Shown here: positions 15,001-25,100 of the stretch, piece by piece | How positions within the stretch are numbered: the stretch's first letter is position 1 | How the letters are laid out: each line of letters opens with the position of its first letter | NCBI GenBank assembly: GCA_914767715.1 | Contig: OU612072.1 | Span: 17,174,001 to 17,238,000, forward strand | Length of the DNA: 64,000 nt | Direction: 5' to 3' | Source: Membranipora membranacea | Lineage: Eukaryota > Bryozoa > Gymnolaemata > Cheilostomatida > Membraniporidae | Position numbers and translations under genes: made by a program | Notes under the pieces: model-generated | The model's database searches: none | Told to the model about the DNA's origin: nothing | The model's input: only the letters and a program-made list of their open reading frames with translations

Positions 15001-15213
15001 CAAACCTTTGCGTTTTTTCTCCGCAGCTTTTTCAGCCTTTGTTTTGAGAAGCGGATTGCTGCCGTAGAGAGTACTGAGATGTTCGCTGACCTCTCTCTCC
15101 TGAGACGAGAAGCTGTACTTCATGATCGCCATAATAAATCCAGCGATCGCCATAGTGGCAGCGCAGCCAACCAACACTGCTTGATCACCCATATCCATAC
15201 CTCCAAAATCCAT
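1..15213 (-). CDS. RRBP1/kinectin-like ER membrane coiled-coil protein, 5' part (continues beyond left edge)
   Basis: Exons read from the minus strand: 15213-15006, 14733-14632, 12564-12395, 11034-10861, 10558-10442, 10009-9812, 8030-7851, 7147-7037, 6722-6568, 5736-5550, 4394-4303, 3812-3670, 3022-2922, 1809-1654, 856-701 and 75-1. All junctions are GT..AG and phases agree, giving 775 codons without a stop. The start MDFGGMDMGDQAVLVG leads into a hydrophobic segment (about residues 11-31), then a Lys-rich stretch. This matches the N-terminal membrane anchor and basic region of the ribosome-binding protein 1/kinectin family. A Lys/Glu/Pro-rich linker follows to about residue 320, and the rest is near-continuous heptad coiled coil rich in Glu, Gln, Leu and Lys. 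Family members sit in rough ER, bind ribosomes or kinesin and shape ER sheets. The last visible exon is still coiled coil, so the C terminus lies outside. Whether it is the sole invertebrate orthologue of both vertebrate genes is inference. Confidence 0.82.
2765..2900 (+). repeat. 3'-tail-like retroposon fragment (copy 1)
   Basis: It contains AAGAACTGTCCTACTTGATA, AACAAATTCACTTGA and GATCAGCAAATAAATTGATA followed by (ATT)n, matching 17865-18003. It lies in an intron of the RRBP1-like gene. A small plus-strand open frame across it is not considered a gene. Confidence 0.6.
3040..3313. repeat. 21-bp minisatellite in an intron
   Basis: About 13 copies of a unit close to ATACAGGGGAGATAATAACTC lie between coding exons 3022-2922 and 3812-3670. 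The period is a multiple of three and few units contain stops, so two long minus-strand frames and one plus-strand frame stay open across it. These are a by-product of the repeat. Confidence 0.9.
5364..5408. mobile_element. Short palindromic MITE, TAGCCTGTCTTGACAAGC family (copy 1)
   Basis: The left arm TAGCCTGTCTTGATAAGC is followed within a few bases by its reverse complement GCTTGTCAAGACAGGC. This is one of five copies in the window (others near 12841, 18851, 39586 and 63137). No clear target-site duplication is visible here. It lies in an intron of the RRBP1-like gene. Confidence 0.75.
5794..5960. mobile_element. MITE with GCATRTRTATCTCTGATCG inverted termini (copy 1)
   Basis: The left end GCATGTGTATCTCTGATCGG is mirrored at the right end as CGATCAGAGATATATATGC. 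The interior motif TCCCTAATTAATGAA and the subterminal GTGAATTAGTTCACTCTC recur in the copy near 44787. A third copy near 49459-49913 is split by another transposon. No coding capacity is seen. Confidence 0.65.
7746..7841. repeat. 26-bp minisatellite next to a splice donor
   Basis: Nearly four copies of GTGTGACAGACCACCCACTA plus AGTTCA. The array ends nine bases before the minus-strand coding exon 8030-7851, so it lies just inside the donor side of that intron. Confidence 0.9.
9029..9335. repeat. Diverged tandem duplication, about 158-bp unit
   Basis: Two units each start ATCAGCTTTTACCTAACA and share AGCCACCCAATGAGTTGGTG, then TATAATTTA and a late TGTATTATAGTRAAGTT. The second begins near 9189. 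It is intronic and noncoding, with noticeable divergence between copies. Confidence 0.8.
9490..9606. mobile_element. Palindromic MITE, TAGTTTAAGCGC family (copy 1, left end incomplete)
   Basis: The sequence folds on itself: GCCGGGGTAGCTGGTAGTGG with ACCAACCACTTTCCCC is mirrored by AAAGTGGTTGATAATGAAATG and TAGCAGCTATCACGGCA. It ends GCGCGCTTAAACTA. The expected left terminus is not evident. Sister copies are at 10035 and 55382. Confidence 0.65.
10035..10164. mobile_element. Palindromic MITE, TAGTTTAAGCGC family (copy 2)
   Basis: It begins TAGTTTAAGCGCATAAACTG and ends CAGTTTGAGCGTTTAATCTA. The arms contain GGGACAGCTGGTAGTAGCAT and its mirror. Flanks AACAAAGAT and CACAACGAT match at 7 of 9 positions, which may be an aged 9-bp duplication. 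Confidence 0.7.
12841..12875. mobile_element. Short palindromic MITE, TAGCCTGTCTTGACAAGC family (copy 2)
   Basis: A compact hairpin: TAGCCTGTCTTGACAAGCTT then GTCGAGACAGGCT. The flanks TTACCACATG and TTACTACATG differ at one base and look like an aged target-site duplication. It lies in an intron of the RRBP1-like gene. Confidence 0.8.
14632..14733 (-). other. Acidic Ser/Asp-rich coding exon 2 of the RRBP1/kinectin-like gene, probably skippable
   Basis: The 102-base stretch is bounded on the minus strand by a CAG acceptor (after a TCTTGAT tract) and a GTACCT donor. It enters and leaves in phase 1 and adds 34 codons, DSCSESEDD at the start and SDHDESDDDS at the end. Joining exon 1 (Lys-rich) directly to exon 3 also keeps the frame (K-A-K-L-A-K), so both forms would encode protein. 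The composition contrasts with the basic flanks. The exon could be constitutive or a cassette. Confidence 0.6.
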
Positions 15214-16017
15214 ACTCAGTCCGTCACAGTATCAGCTGTCTAAATATCTGAGTGAAGAGTCAGCAGTCAATTACTTGGTCAGATCCTGCGAAGAGGAGGG
15301 AGAAGGTTAATAGTTTATATTAAATTTTGAAACCTAGTTAGTGGTAATGATTAAGTCTAAGAGCTGCTTAAAAACAAACAACTCAACTGCCACATCATGA
15401 GTATGTGCCATAACATCCTAGGATTTCCATTACTATCAATATCATAGTAGTCTCTTTGCAAGATAAGATACGGAGTGATTGAACAAACAGCCAACAATTA
15501 GGGTGATGATAATTATCAGGAAAATACAGGATATACAGGATAAAAATTGTAAGACTCTTCAAGCAAAATACTTAAAAAACAGAATGGAAAAACATAAGCT
15601 GACTGAAAGGTCAGGAGTTGAGAAAAGTAGAAGAATATAATTTTTTTATTTCTTGTTATACATATAATATATATATCTGTTTGAGAATTTACTAATATCA
15701 TCATAAACCACTGTTAGAAGCAGCATAATCAAATTGAAGAGATAAGAATAACAGTTTGACTCACCATACGGAAAGCAGGAGGTACTTCCAATGTATCTAT
15801 AGTTTTATCAAATAATTAGCTCACATCTTCCTCATGTCAATAAAGTGCATGTTTCTAAATTTGTTCCATGTCATCTTATAGTATAACCCTAAGACCAAAA
15901 TATCTAGAACTGAACTCAGTGAGGGTGAATGCATACGTCTCACAATAACTTTCCACTGAACTTTCAAGGTCATATTTCCTACTTTACTAAAAGGAGGATT
16001 AAAGATCAAAATTCATC
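15214..16017. promoter_or_regulatory. Divergent intergenic spacer between the RRBP1-like gene and DNAJC17
   Basis: The two start codons face away from each other 804 bp apart, so both promoters and 5' untranslated regions must lie here or nearby. No convincing TATA box or known operator was recognised. Both ATGs have a G at +4. Shared regulation is inference from the arrangement alone. Confidence 0.5.
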
Positions 16018-19000
16018 ATGGCATCCTCCTTTGACTACACCAAAGTGAACTTGTACGATATTTTGGGGGTTGCAATTGATGCATCAGAGAAGGAGGTAAG
16101 TTAATTACACAAAATTATATTTGAATGAAACCTTAAGAGTGTTTTTATTCTAGATATAAATCACAGTTGCATTAAAGAGCCTGATATGTGGAGTCAAACT
16201 TCAAAGCATCTTGTTAAGTCTCTTATGAGTGTAAACTAAAAGTGTGTTTATTTGCTGGGATGTTGAAACAGGGAGGTGGAAGGGAGAGACTTTCAGGAAA
16301 GTACTATATGTCCTGGTATTGGCTCTCAGTCTCTCCCTCTCACCAGCCAATCAGGGACAACACATCAGCTACTAAACATGCCAAACACAGGATTTTGCTA
16401 TTGTTTGTACTACTTACTTACTTAGTAAACACGCCAAACACAGGATTTTACTATATTGTTTGTACTATTGTCACTGTAACTGCTGTTGTACTCAATCAAT
16501 GTTCAATTGAGATCACTCAGTGATGACTGACCAATTAACTCCCTCATTGGACAGACAGAGCCTTCAAATATTTGTAGATTCTTACATACATACATCTTAC
16601 ATGCTCTCTGTCATGACAAGCTTGCCTGCTCACATCTATATCATCAGATTTCTATTTTCTTTATTTCAGATAGTCAAAGCCTATAGGAAGAAGGCACTGA
16701 AATATCATCCTGATAAAAATCCGGACCCTTCTGCTGTGGAGAAATTCCATCAGCTGTCTAAAGCTCTTGAGGTTCTCACAGATCCAAAAGCTGCGGTATG
16801 GAAACAAGAAACATTATCATTTGCTTGCTTCGACCTTAGACATCTTCAAAGTCTTTTGCGTTTTAAAATATTGACCACAACACTAGCCCTGCTGTCATAT
16901 ACACCTGTAGCCTATAGTTGTTCTTCCTCCTGTAATATTACTGGGGTAATAATGACTAAACACTTCAGGCCCAAAGTTCTTGGGAAAGCAGGGACACTCT
17001 GCCTCCCCTAGAATGCTCAATAGAGTAGCCTAAAAATGCTATAAATGAATATTTCATGTCAGAATCAGCTCATTCGAGACTTCCAGATGCTATTTATATC
17101 ATTAAACTCTTTAGAGGCAGAGAATTAACCCCAGACTTCACAGAAGCTTTCCGCCTGTCCTACCATTTCTCCTAAGCTGCCCTGCACTTTAATACTGTGT
17201 GCCTGTGGGCCTATCGATGCATGTAATGACAGTTATTTATTAGGAGTTTTGATCTGTTTTCAGCGTGCCTATGATAAAATCTTACAAGCTAGAGCTGCTG
17301 CAGCAGTCAGACATGCACAACTCGACTCAAAACGACGAAAACTCAAAGACGGTTAGTTGGGTAAACCTAGTCCTGTACTCTGTTATACTCCCGTAACAAA
17401 AAAGATTCTCTTATGAACACAAAGATGTAGGACACACCTCATTAGCTCATCAGATTGTTTTCACCACTCCTTTGGACCCTCAGAGAAATATTATTTTTCC
17501 CTTAGCTCACTAAAATCAATGTCGCCGCTGTGAGTCGCAGCAGCATTGAAAGTCATAATTATAATGCAGCTTTAATCAGGATTCGTGGAAGTTGTCACTT
17601 TGTAAACCTAACCATACAATATTCGCAATTTGTGACCTGACCTCCGTCAAATTTGTAAAATTCATTTATGACCTAAGGTCAACTTATTGTATTGTATTAT
17701 ACAATATATAAACTTGCTAGTGAAGATTTTGCCAATACTAGATGATTAGCAGAATCAATATAGTGTAATTTAAATTTTTTCAAAAAAATTTGCCTGTTCA
17801 TATTTACTACTTGTCTTTCCATTTTGTAGCTGGAGTTTGCCGACCTTTTCTTGTTAGAGACCATCAATCATTTAATAGAACTGTCCTACTTGATAACCAA
17901 ATTTTTAACAAATTCACCTGATAATTTACATTAATTGTTTATGCACAGTTTTATGTGGCATTTATGACTTGATCAGCAAATAAAATTGATAACATTATTA
18001 CTGCTTCTTGTTACCTCAGATCTGGTGGCCCGAGAGCAGGCAGGACTGTCACACGAGCAGCATAAAGCTCAGCAAGCTAAGAAACTACAGGCTGAGATAG
18101 AGAGGCTCAGGAAAGAAGGTAACTCTCTACTGGAACGGGAGCAAGCTCTACTTAAGGAAGAGCTCGCAAAACAGGCTCGTCTATCTGCTGACAATCAACA
18201 GGGAACGTCCACAGGTCTGTGAAACTGATCGACTGATAGAACTTTTGAATATAACTTGGTACTGATATCTTTATCAAAAACAAACTTCTTCGCGACGCCT
18301 CATCATTAATAGGAGTTGTCTACTCTCGTCTCACAAGGAGATGATTCCTTCATAATTTGTGATATCTTTGGTCAAGCAATGAAATCCCTGTAAATATGTA
18401 TGGCATTGTTATGTTTGTAATGCTCATGAGCGTTACTGTAGATCTTGTTCATCGCTTACTTCTTACAGATCCTGAAGAACCAATAAGAATTAAGCTAAAA
18501 TGGAAAAGCAGTAAAACTGATGCTCAAAACGGAGGTTACACTGTTCAGGGTATCACAGATATATTCAGTAAGGTATGTTATATTTGAGATGGATATTTCA
18601 TCTTGTTAGTAAAACGCAAGAAATATCTATCAGAGTTTTCTTGTGAATCCTCAAATTTTATAGAGCAATGTATTTTCTAGCCAATGTGTCGGCTTTATAT
18701 TTACAATAGACCACCAAGGCATTCATCAGAAAACGCAGAATACGTATAAGACGCCTGACAATAGAAATGTTTTTTTTAAATTTCTTGTTGCACGATTTTC
18801 AAGGTGTTAACACATATTGTAATGGCAGAGACAGTCTGTTTACTTTATAGTAGCCTGTCTTGACAAGCTTTGTTCGATGGAGATGATGGGGGGTTGGGGG
18901 ACCTAACAAAGCTTGTCAAGACAGGCTAACTTTATAGCAATATCATATGGGGATACTTTCATCAGTTAACATTGTAGTAATATCTGTTTTAGTATGGAGA

Positions 19001-20617
19001 CGTCGGAACAGTATTGCTCAGTTCCAAGAAGAACGGAACAGCTATCCTTGAGTTTGATAAATCGTCTATCAAGGTATGTCAATGTGTTTTTTTCAGATTT
19101 TGTGGTGTTAATGAGAAGGTAAATAACAATTCTATGAAAAATCATTTTTCCTCTTTTGTGCTATCGGGAAAGTAAATAACAATTCTATGAAAATCAATTT
19201 TGCCTTTTTTTTATTTGTGATATCTGTGACATACTCAAACATTGATATTCTTCTCGTTCTTAATGACAATGGCAATTCCTTGTTCACAGCTGTTGTCTGT
19301 TGAACTTGAGAAAGGATTGGCAAATTGTCCACTCACAGTCACGTGGATAAGTGGGAAACCCAGTGAGAAAACTAGCCATATATCACCTGGTACTGATACT
19401 CCGCCCCTGGCAGCTGACAGGCTTTCAAATGTAAGTAAGAGCAGTGTGATGTTATCTTCCCGGATATCCCATCATTGCATGCTGATGTAATTGTTAACAA
19501 GCTTTTAATTGTAATGTAGGGAGATTTGAGCTCTACGCTCGCCCCTATCTAATTGTTAACAAGCTTTTAATTCTCCCTGTTGTAATGTAGGGAGATTTGA
19601 GCTCTACGCTCGCCCCTACCTAATTGTTAACAAAACTTTTTTTCCACTGTGTATTGATCTTGGTTAAAAAAAATCAAATTACATCCTAAGGTAAGGGGAT
19701 TTGTATGTATTGGATGATGTAAGGATAACCCTTGCTGTATTCATATACTGATCTTTGAGAATTGATACCAAAGAACTCAACCTATAAGATCAGGATTTTG
19801 GAGTTGTCCCGCCTCAAACCGGCAACTGATCAGCAGTAGAATGAGCTTAAACCCGAATCTAGGTTCTAATACGATTCACTGCGTACAGCCGTACTTCCTA
19901 TAAATCGGAATAATTGAAACATCTAATTTAGACATTGAGCACCGAAACATATACCTCCCTGGTTTATCCGTACTTTGCAATCTGCGTTTAATCTTGCTGT
20001 ATTCATATACTGATCTTTGAGAATTGATACCAAAGAACTCAACCTATAAGATCAGGATTTTGGAGTTGTCCCGCCTCAAACCGGCAACTGCTCAGCAGTA
20101 GAATGAGCTTAAACCCAAATCTAGGTTCTAATACGATTCACTGCGTACAGCCGTACTTCCTATAAATCGGAATAATTGAAACATCTAATTTAGACATTGA
20201 GCACCGAAACATATACCTCCCTGGTTTATCCGTACTTTGCAATCTGCGTTTAATCTAAACAATACTTGTCTATGATATATTTAGGATAGCAAGATCATTG
20301 AAACTTTCACTGATTTTCCTTGATCGGAAACTCAATCATTCAGTATGGACGGACACAAGCGTATGAGACTATAGCAATTAGTATTTTATAAATGTCAATA
20401 TGTGTACATCAGTGTTTATAATAATAAATATTGGTTATGATGGCCTAATCTCCTGTTACAGCCTCCCGCTGAGCAGCAGCAGACATACACCAGCTCGTCA
20501 GATATGAGATCAGATACAGATTTTGAGGATTTAGTTCTGATGAAGATGAGGCAGGCGCAGGAGAGGAAACGTATCATACAAGAGATGCAGTCTGAAGAAG
20601 CGCAGTCTGATACGTAG
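16018..20617 (+). CDS. DNAJC17: DnaJ homologue subfamily C member 17
   Basis: Exons are 16018-16095, 16670-16795, 17264-17351, 18020-18214, 18469-18572, 18993-19073, 19290-19430 and 20462-20617, with all junctions GT..AG and one continuous frame of 322 aa plus stop (family about 300). Residues 12-70 form a J domain (LYDILGV) with the essential HPD at 39-41 followed by KNPDP, which activates Hsp70 ATPase. A charged coiled-coil segment (about 90-155) leads to an RRM-like domain from about 163 ([31 protein letters not shown]). The C-terminal helix ends [21 protein letters not shown] domain plus RRM with this tail is diagnostic of DNAJC17, a nuclear cochaperone linked to pre-mRNA splicing and transcription. 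The start was chosen as the first ATG of the J-domain exon (ATCATGGCA). The gene converges on peroxidase gene 1. Confidence 0.95.
16372..16470. repeat. Direct repeat of about 50 bp in DNAJC17 intron 1
   Basis: The string GCCAAACACAGGATTTT followed by CTAT, TTGTTTGTACTA occurs twice, starting near 16380 and 16433, with small differences. It is a local tandem duplication in noncoding sequence. Confidence 0.75.
17865..18003 (+). repeat. 3'-tail-like retroposon fragment (copy 2) in a DNAJC17 intron
   Basis: It shares ATAGAACTGTCCTACTTGAT, then AACAAATTCAC, TTATGCA and GATCAGCAAATAAA with a copy near 2765-2900. Both are in the same orientation and end in an ATT-rich run, as the 3' ends of LINEs or LINE-dependent SINEs often do. 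The tail stops about 15 bases before exon 4. Confidence 0.6.
18851..18928. mobile_element. Palindromic MITE, TAGCCTGTCTTGACAAGC family (copy 3), perfect 9-bp target duplication
   Basis: The arms TAGCCTGTCTTGACAAGCTT and AAGCTTGTCAAGACAGGCTA enclose a G-rich loop of about 38 bp. The flanking sequence ACTTTATAG is repeated exactly on both sides, which fixes the element ends and gives a 9-bp duplication. It lies in a DNAJC17 intron. Confidence 0.9.
19488..19625. repeat. Tandem duplication, about 65-75-bp unit, in a DNAJC17 intron
   Basis: TAATTGTTAACAAGCTTTTAATT followed by TGTAATGTAGGGAGATTTG and AGCTCTACGCTCGCCCCTA occurs twice almost unchanged, with a third partial start (TAATTGTTAACAA) at the end. 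Confidence 0.85.
19731..20254. repeat. Near-identical 262-bp tandem duplication in the last DNAJC17 intron
   Basis: Unit 1 runs 19731-19992 and unit 2 19993-20254, both starting CTTGCTGTATTCATATACTG and ending CTGCGTTTAAT. Only two or so differences were noted (for example TGATCAGCAG versus TGCTCAGCAG, CCCGAATC versus CCCAAATC). No coding potential is seen. Confidence 0.92.
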
Positions 20618-20808
20618 TATATATCAATCTATCAGACACATTGTCTGTCACATAGAACACACCTGTAGTCTGACATTTAGAATACACCTGAAGTCTGACA
20701 TATTGCATATTACTTCTAAACCTCTTCCAGTCCTTATGGGTTTATGGTTTTAAAAATGATTCATTGAAATTTTCCGGTCATATTATTGTTATTTTGCCTT
20801 TCCTTCTC

Positions 20809-20814
20809 AATAAA
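20809..20814 (+). terminator. DNAJC17 polyadenylation signal
   Basis: AATAAA lies about 190 bases after the DNAJC17 stop codon, followed by GTGCTC and a GT-containing stretch. It is the first canonical hexamer downstream of the stop. Confidence 0.7.
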
Positions 20815-20970
20815 GTGCTCAATATCCAACATGATGCACCGCTCACTACTGTAAATTGCTCATCCTAACAACTAGATGTCCTTTTATGCCAAGTGGCGCC
20901 TCGATACCTAACATTTGCAATATCCCTCCGCAACCAAAGAGGGAACAAACTTGTTCTAGGCAACAGTGAT

Positions 20971-21632
20971 AAAATATGACTCACCTAAAATTTAGTTTTG
21001 AATTTAAGTTATGAACAAAAATAACATGATCAATCAAGATAAATCTTGGTCAACTCCAACTCGCCAAGGCCTAACTATTTTGATGTAAAAAATTTCATTA
21101 TTATGAGGAGATTTTATGCCAATAGCGCTGTAGCCTGCAGATAAAATTATCACATACAAATATGGTGATGAAAGACTTTTATAGCAGCTTTGCTCTCACA
21201 CCATCACATTTATAAGATTATTATATATTTATCATCTCGCCATAATTGTTTAATGAATTCCTTGCCATTTTATGGTAATAAGAATAAAGTCAGACTTAAA
21301 AATAAAATATGACTCACCTAAAATTTAGTTTTGAATTTAAGTTATGAACAAAAATAACATGATCAATCAAGATAAATCTTGGTCAACTCCAACTCGCCAA
21401 GGCCTAACTATTTTGATGTAAAAAATTTCATTATTATGAGGAGATTTTATGCCAATAGCGCTGTAGCCTGCAGATAAAATTATCACATACAAATATGGTG
21501 ATGAAAGACTTTTATAGCAGCTTTGCTCTCACACCATCACATTTATAAGATTATTATATATTTATCATCTCGCCATAATTGTTTAATGAATTCCTTGCCA
21601 TTTTATGGTAATAAGAATAAAGTCAGACTTAA
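20971..21632. repeat. Near-identical 333-bp tandem duplication between DNAJC17 and peroxidase 1
   Basis: Unit 1 (20971-21303) and unit 2 (21304-21632) both begin AAAATATGACTCACCTAAAA and end AAGAATAAAGTCAGACTTAA. I saw no substitutions in the shared part. The block fills most of the spacer between two convergent 3' ends. It is either a very recent duplication or an assembly artefact. Confidence 0.92.
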
Positions 21633-21752
21633 TATTTGGCATTTAGTTGTTACCAATTCACCAAATTATTGATAATCATAGCGTCCTAATCCCTGTAATC
21701 TTTTGCTGGGTGTGTACAATAAACAGATCAATGAGAAACGAAATAGCCTAGT

Positions 21753-21758
21753 TTTATT
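21753..21758 (-). terminator. Likely polyadenylation signal of peroxidase 1
   Basis: On the minus strand AATAAA (in ATTTAAATAAAACTAG) lies about 440 bases after the peroxidase 1 stop codon. The stretch between carries a degenerate tandem repeat, which would be in the 3' untranslated region. Confidence 0.5.
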
Positions 21759-21887
21759 TAAATGAAACATAACATACATACCCAAAATAAATGAAGATGG
21801 GTGCAACAATAAGTAAAAATACATTGTCAACCAAGGTACTAGACCATGTGACAAAACGAATGTAGAAACAGTGTAAACAAGTGTAGG

Positions 21888-22030
21888 AATTAATGTGCTC
21901 TGACAGGCTCAACAAGTGCCCTGTCAGGCACAAAAAGTGCTCCCGCAGTCAACACAGGTGCTCTGACATGGCAAAACAAGTGCTCTGATAGGCAAAACAA
22001 GTGCTCTGACAGGCACAAAAAGTGGTGTAA
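21888..22030. repeat. Degenerate tandem repeat in the peroxidase 1 3' region
   Basis: Imperfect copies of AAGTGCTCTGACAGGCAAAAC, with variants CTGATAGGC, CTGTCAGGC and CTGACATGGC. The array lies downstream of the peroxidase 1 stop codon and is probably transcribed with it. Confidence 0.75.
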
Positions 22031-22198
22031 CAGGTAAAAACATAACTGTTGTGTATGACAAAACAAGTATTATTATGGCAAATCAATTAACTGTTGTGTC
22101 AACAAGGTGAAACAAGTGGCAACATACAGTGAGTTGCCCTGCCATGGTCTAGAGTTTAGATCAGATCAGATACAGAGATATATATAACCGCTGTGTGT

Positions 22199-25100
22199 TT
22201 ACGGGTAATATACACGACCCCTGCATGCTGAGAGGAATCTCCACTTGTATCTACACCAGACTGGTACTGATCGTGGGGCTGCAGTCGGAGGTCTGTAGTA
22301 TGGTGTGGTGGTTTGTACTGACTTCGTTGTTGGAGATGGTCCGGATACATCTTCAGCCCATGCGCTTAGATCAAGTGTTGGGATATCTCTGCAATTCTTC
22401 CTTGGATTTCTATAAAGAACAAATAGCGTAGTATAAATTTGATCGTTAGGTTACTTAATTTGTTCCCCTTTTAACATCCTTTTTACAAACACTTTACTCA
22501 CTAGTCACTATTCATTATCGCTTATGATCTAGTACCATCCATAGCCTCTGGTACTATTTGTTATCCTCATTTGGACTTCCATCATTGTTTAATAAACGTT
22601 TTTTTAGGAATTTTTCCACACAAGAGTTTATTGTAGGTTCTTTTCACACATTACTAATCTTTAAGAGTTTTATTTGAATAGGTATCGCTTGATATTAAAA
22701 AGCAAGAGAGCTGAGTGCTGGAATTTAGCTCTAAAAAGCTGATCCAATTTCCCCCACAATGTTTTGTTATTTACCTGTTACTTTGTATGAGGAGCATGAA
22801 ATCTCTGACTTGAACTCCAGGTACATTGTCACAGTACAGAGCTGCGAATGATGATTTTCTGATCTCTGCCAGTTGAGCTGGAAAAAAAGAAGACTTTTCT
22901 GTCAAAAGATTGACTGTGCGGCACAAATAAGAGAAACTTGTAAGATTTACAGGTCAGTTTTCCACAAGAGTTGATCACGCTTGCAAATGCTGTATTGTTG
23001 TTTAATCACATTTTGTTAAATTATTTGAGCTGTAATTCTTGCATTGTGCAGTGTATCAACTTTCAGTGATTGAGAAAGTTGTACGTTCACAAAATTCCAC
23101 ACAATCAGAATTTGCTGTGTGGAGAGATAACCCGGCCAAGTTGTTAATATCCTCACAGGTTAAATTTAATTTAATTAATTTGTTTAATGGTATTATGTAT
23201 CAAGGCAAAAAAAGTAACTATTTTATAAATATACTTTTTGTTGTTAGTCTAAAGTCAGTCTACAATCCATAACTGACACAGGCTTGCCAGCTAATTTTGT
23301 TACGTTAATTGGACTTCACTCACCGTCAGTGAATTTTACAGTTGCATCGTTCGTCTCATGCCAGAATCTGTCTCCTACTTTAATTCTCTGAAATTGTACT
23401 CCGATAATACGAGCAAACACCGGCCCCACAATAGCATCGCTGGCAGTTAGCTCTGAGATACCTGGAGAAAAACAAGGAAATTTTAACTCCTGATGGATAA
23501 CAAGCTCTCTAACATTGATGTCCTCACAGACATCCATCTCACTGGTAGTTTTTGTGCCAAAGAATGTATCATATCAAGTAAACTCATTTCCTCATATCCG
23601 GTTTCCATCAATAAGCGCTGAATATGTTCTCTATTCAGTTTAAATTTGTAAATCCAACAAGATGTTACTGGAGGTTTCAACATCACAGCACTCTAACTGT
23701 TTGATTCAGTTACGATCTCTTTTCTTACCTCCAGGGAAGAGTTCGATATCAGCTGGGTTTGGATACACAGATCTAAGGTTGTTAATGTTGGCCAGACTGT
23801 GAGTGACTCCGATCATATCGTTGAATTGTGTGAAGGTTCTCAATCCCAGGCGACGTCTACAATAAATAATTATTTTGAATTTAGTTTAATTATAAACTTT
23901 AAGAAAACCTCAATAAATAAATGAATAATAAAAAAGAATCAATGTCTCAACACTGTCTTGAAGAGTGAATTGACAAAACTAAATAGTGATAGCTCTTCAA
24001 AAACTCTTGAATCAAGTATGCTTATAAATTATTGCTGTATTTGCCCCTCTTTTGCTAGGGGCACACAACAATTAAATTTTTTATGGCTGGGTTTTCTAAT
24101 AGCAAAGCATATCAATAATACAAAGTATCCACCACGCTATCCCCAGGCTGATCATCTGTTTTTATTAAGATGTCGCCGTAGGATGAGTTGGACGTCATAA
24201 TATGCATGCATAGTTACCCATTTGGTAAAACCGGTTAATTTCCCAAGGATCGATATGACTGAAAGCTATACATTTGTTACAGTACCTGACATCCATGTAG
24301 CTGGCCACTCCGTGATCTCTACCTCTCTGAATGTTCAGAGCTACCAGATCTAAATCCTGTGCGAACAACTCATCCTGAATCTAAAAATCAGAGTAAACAT
24401 AAATTAGGATATCAATATCTAGAGAATAACACCACACAACACGATGGTTAAGAACCACGGTGATCTCAATCTGGTTATGCTTAAGAGAAACAGCATGCAA
24501 TATTCTGTGTCTGCTGGGGAAATTAAGACGATGATTACATAATAGTGGTTGCCCTGAAGTCTCTTGGAGTTTTGGTTTGATGTTACTATATGGTGAGTTT
24601 ATTGACATGCCCATCTGCTAGAATGACCTTTTTCTCCTTTGTGGGTTTGGAGGGATAATTTCAAAAGCAGTGCATTGAGGCAACTTTTGCAATATCACTC
24701 CACCATAGATGGAACACACTTATTTTACCCATTCACTTTTTCACCATATATTACTTCTGATAAATAGATGGATGGAAATGATCAGATCATAAAATTATCC
24801 ATCAGATCATCAAATCATACTTACAGCTTCAGCGAAGGAGGAATCGAAGCTCTCTGTTGCATCCTGAGCCAATCCGTTTAGAAGCCCGGTAGCACCTGCA
24901 ATTAATTATCATTATTATAAGTAATATTTATTATTTGTTGTCGGGTTCATTCGGGACTATTAAATCTCTGAAACCGGCATTGAAGAGTTGATCTGGCTGC
25001 TAGATGTTAAACACACTTAGCGCTTGAAACCTCAGAGTTTTGCATAATTTTACCATTGCATACATACATGCCAACAGCAGCCTCAGCTGATCCTCAGAGG

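Noticed and set aside
14830-15243. 137-codon plus-strand open frame
   Set aside because: It runs antisense to the well-supported first coding exon of the RRBP1-like gene and has no recognisable domain.
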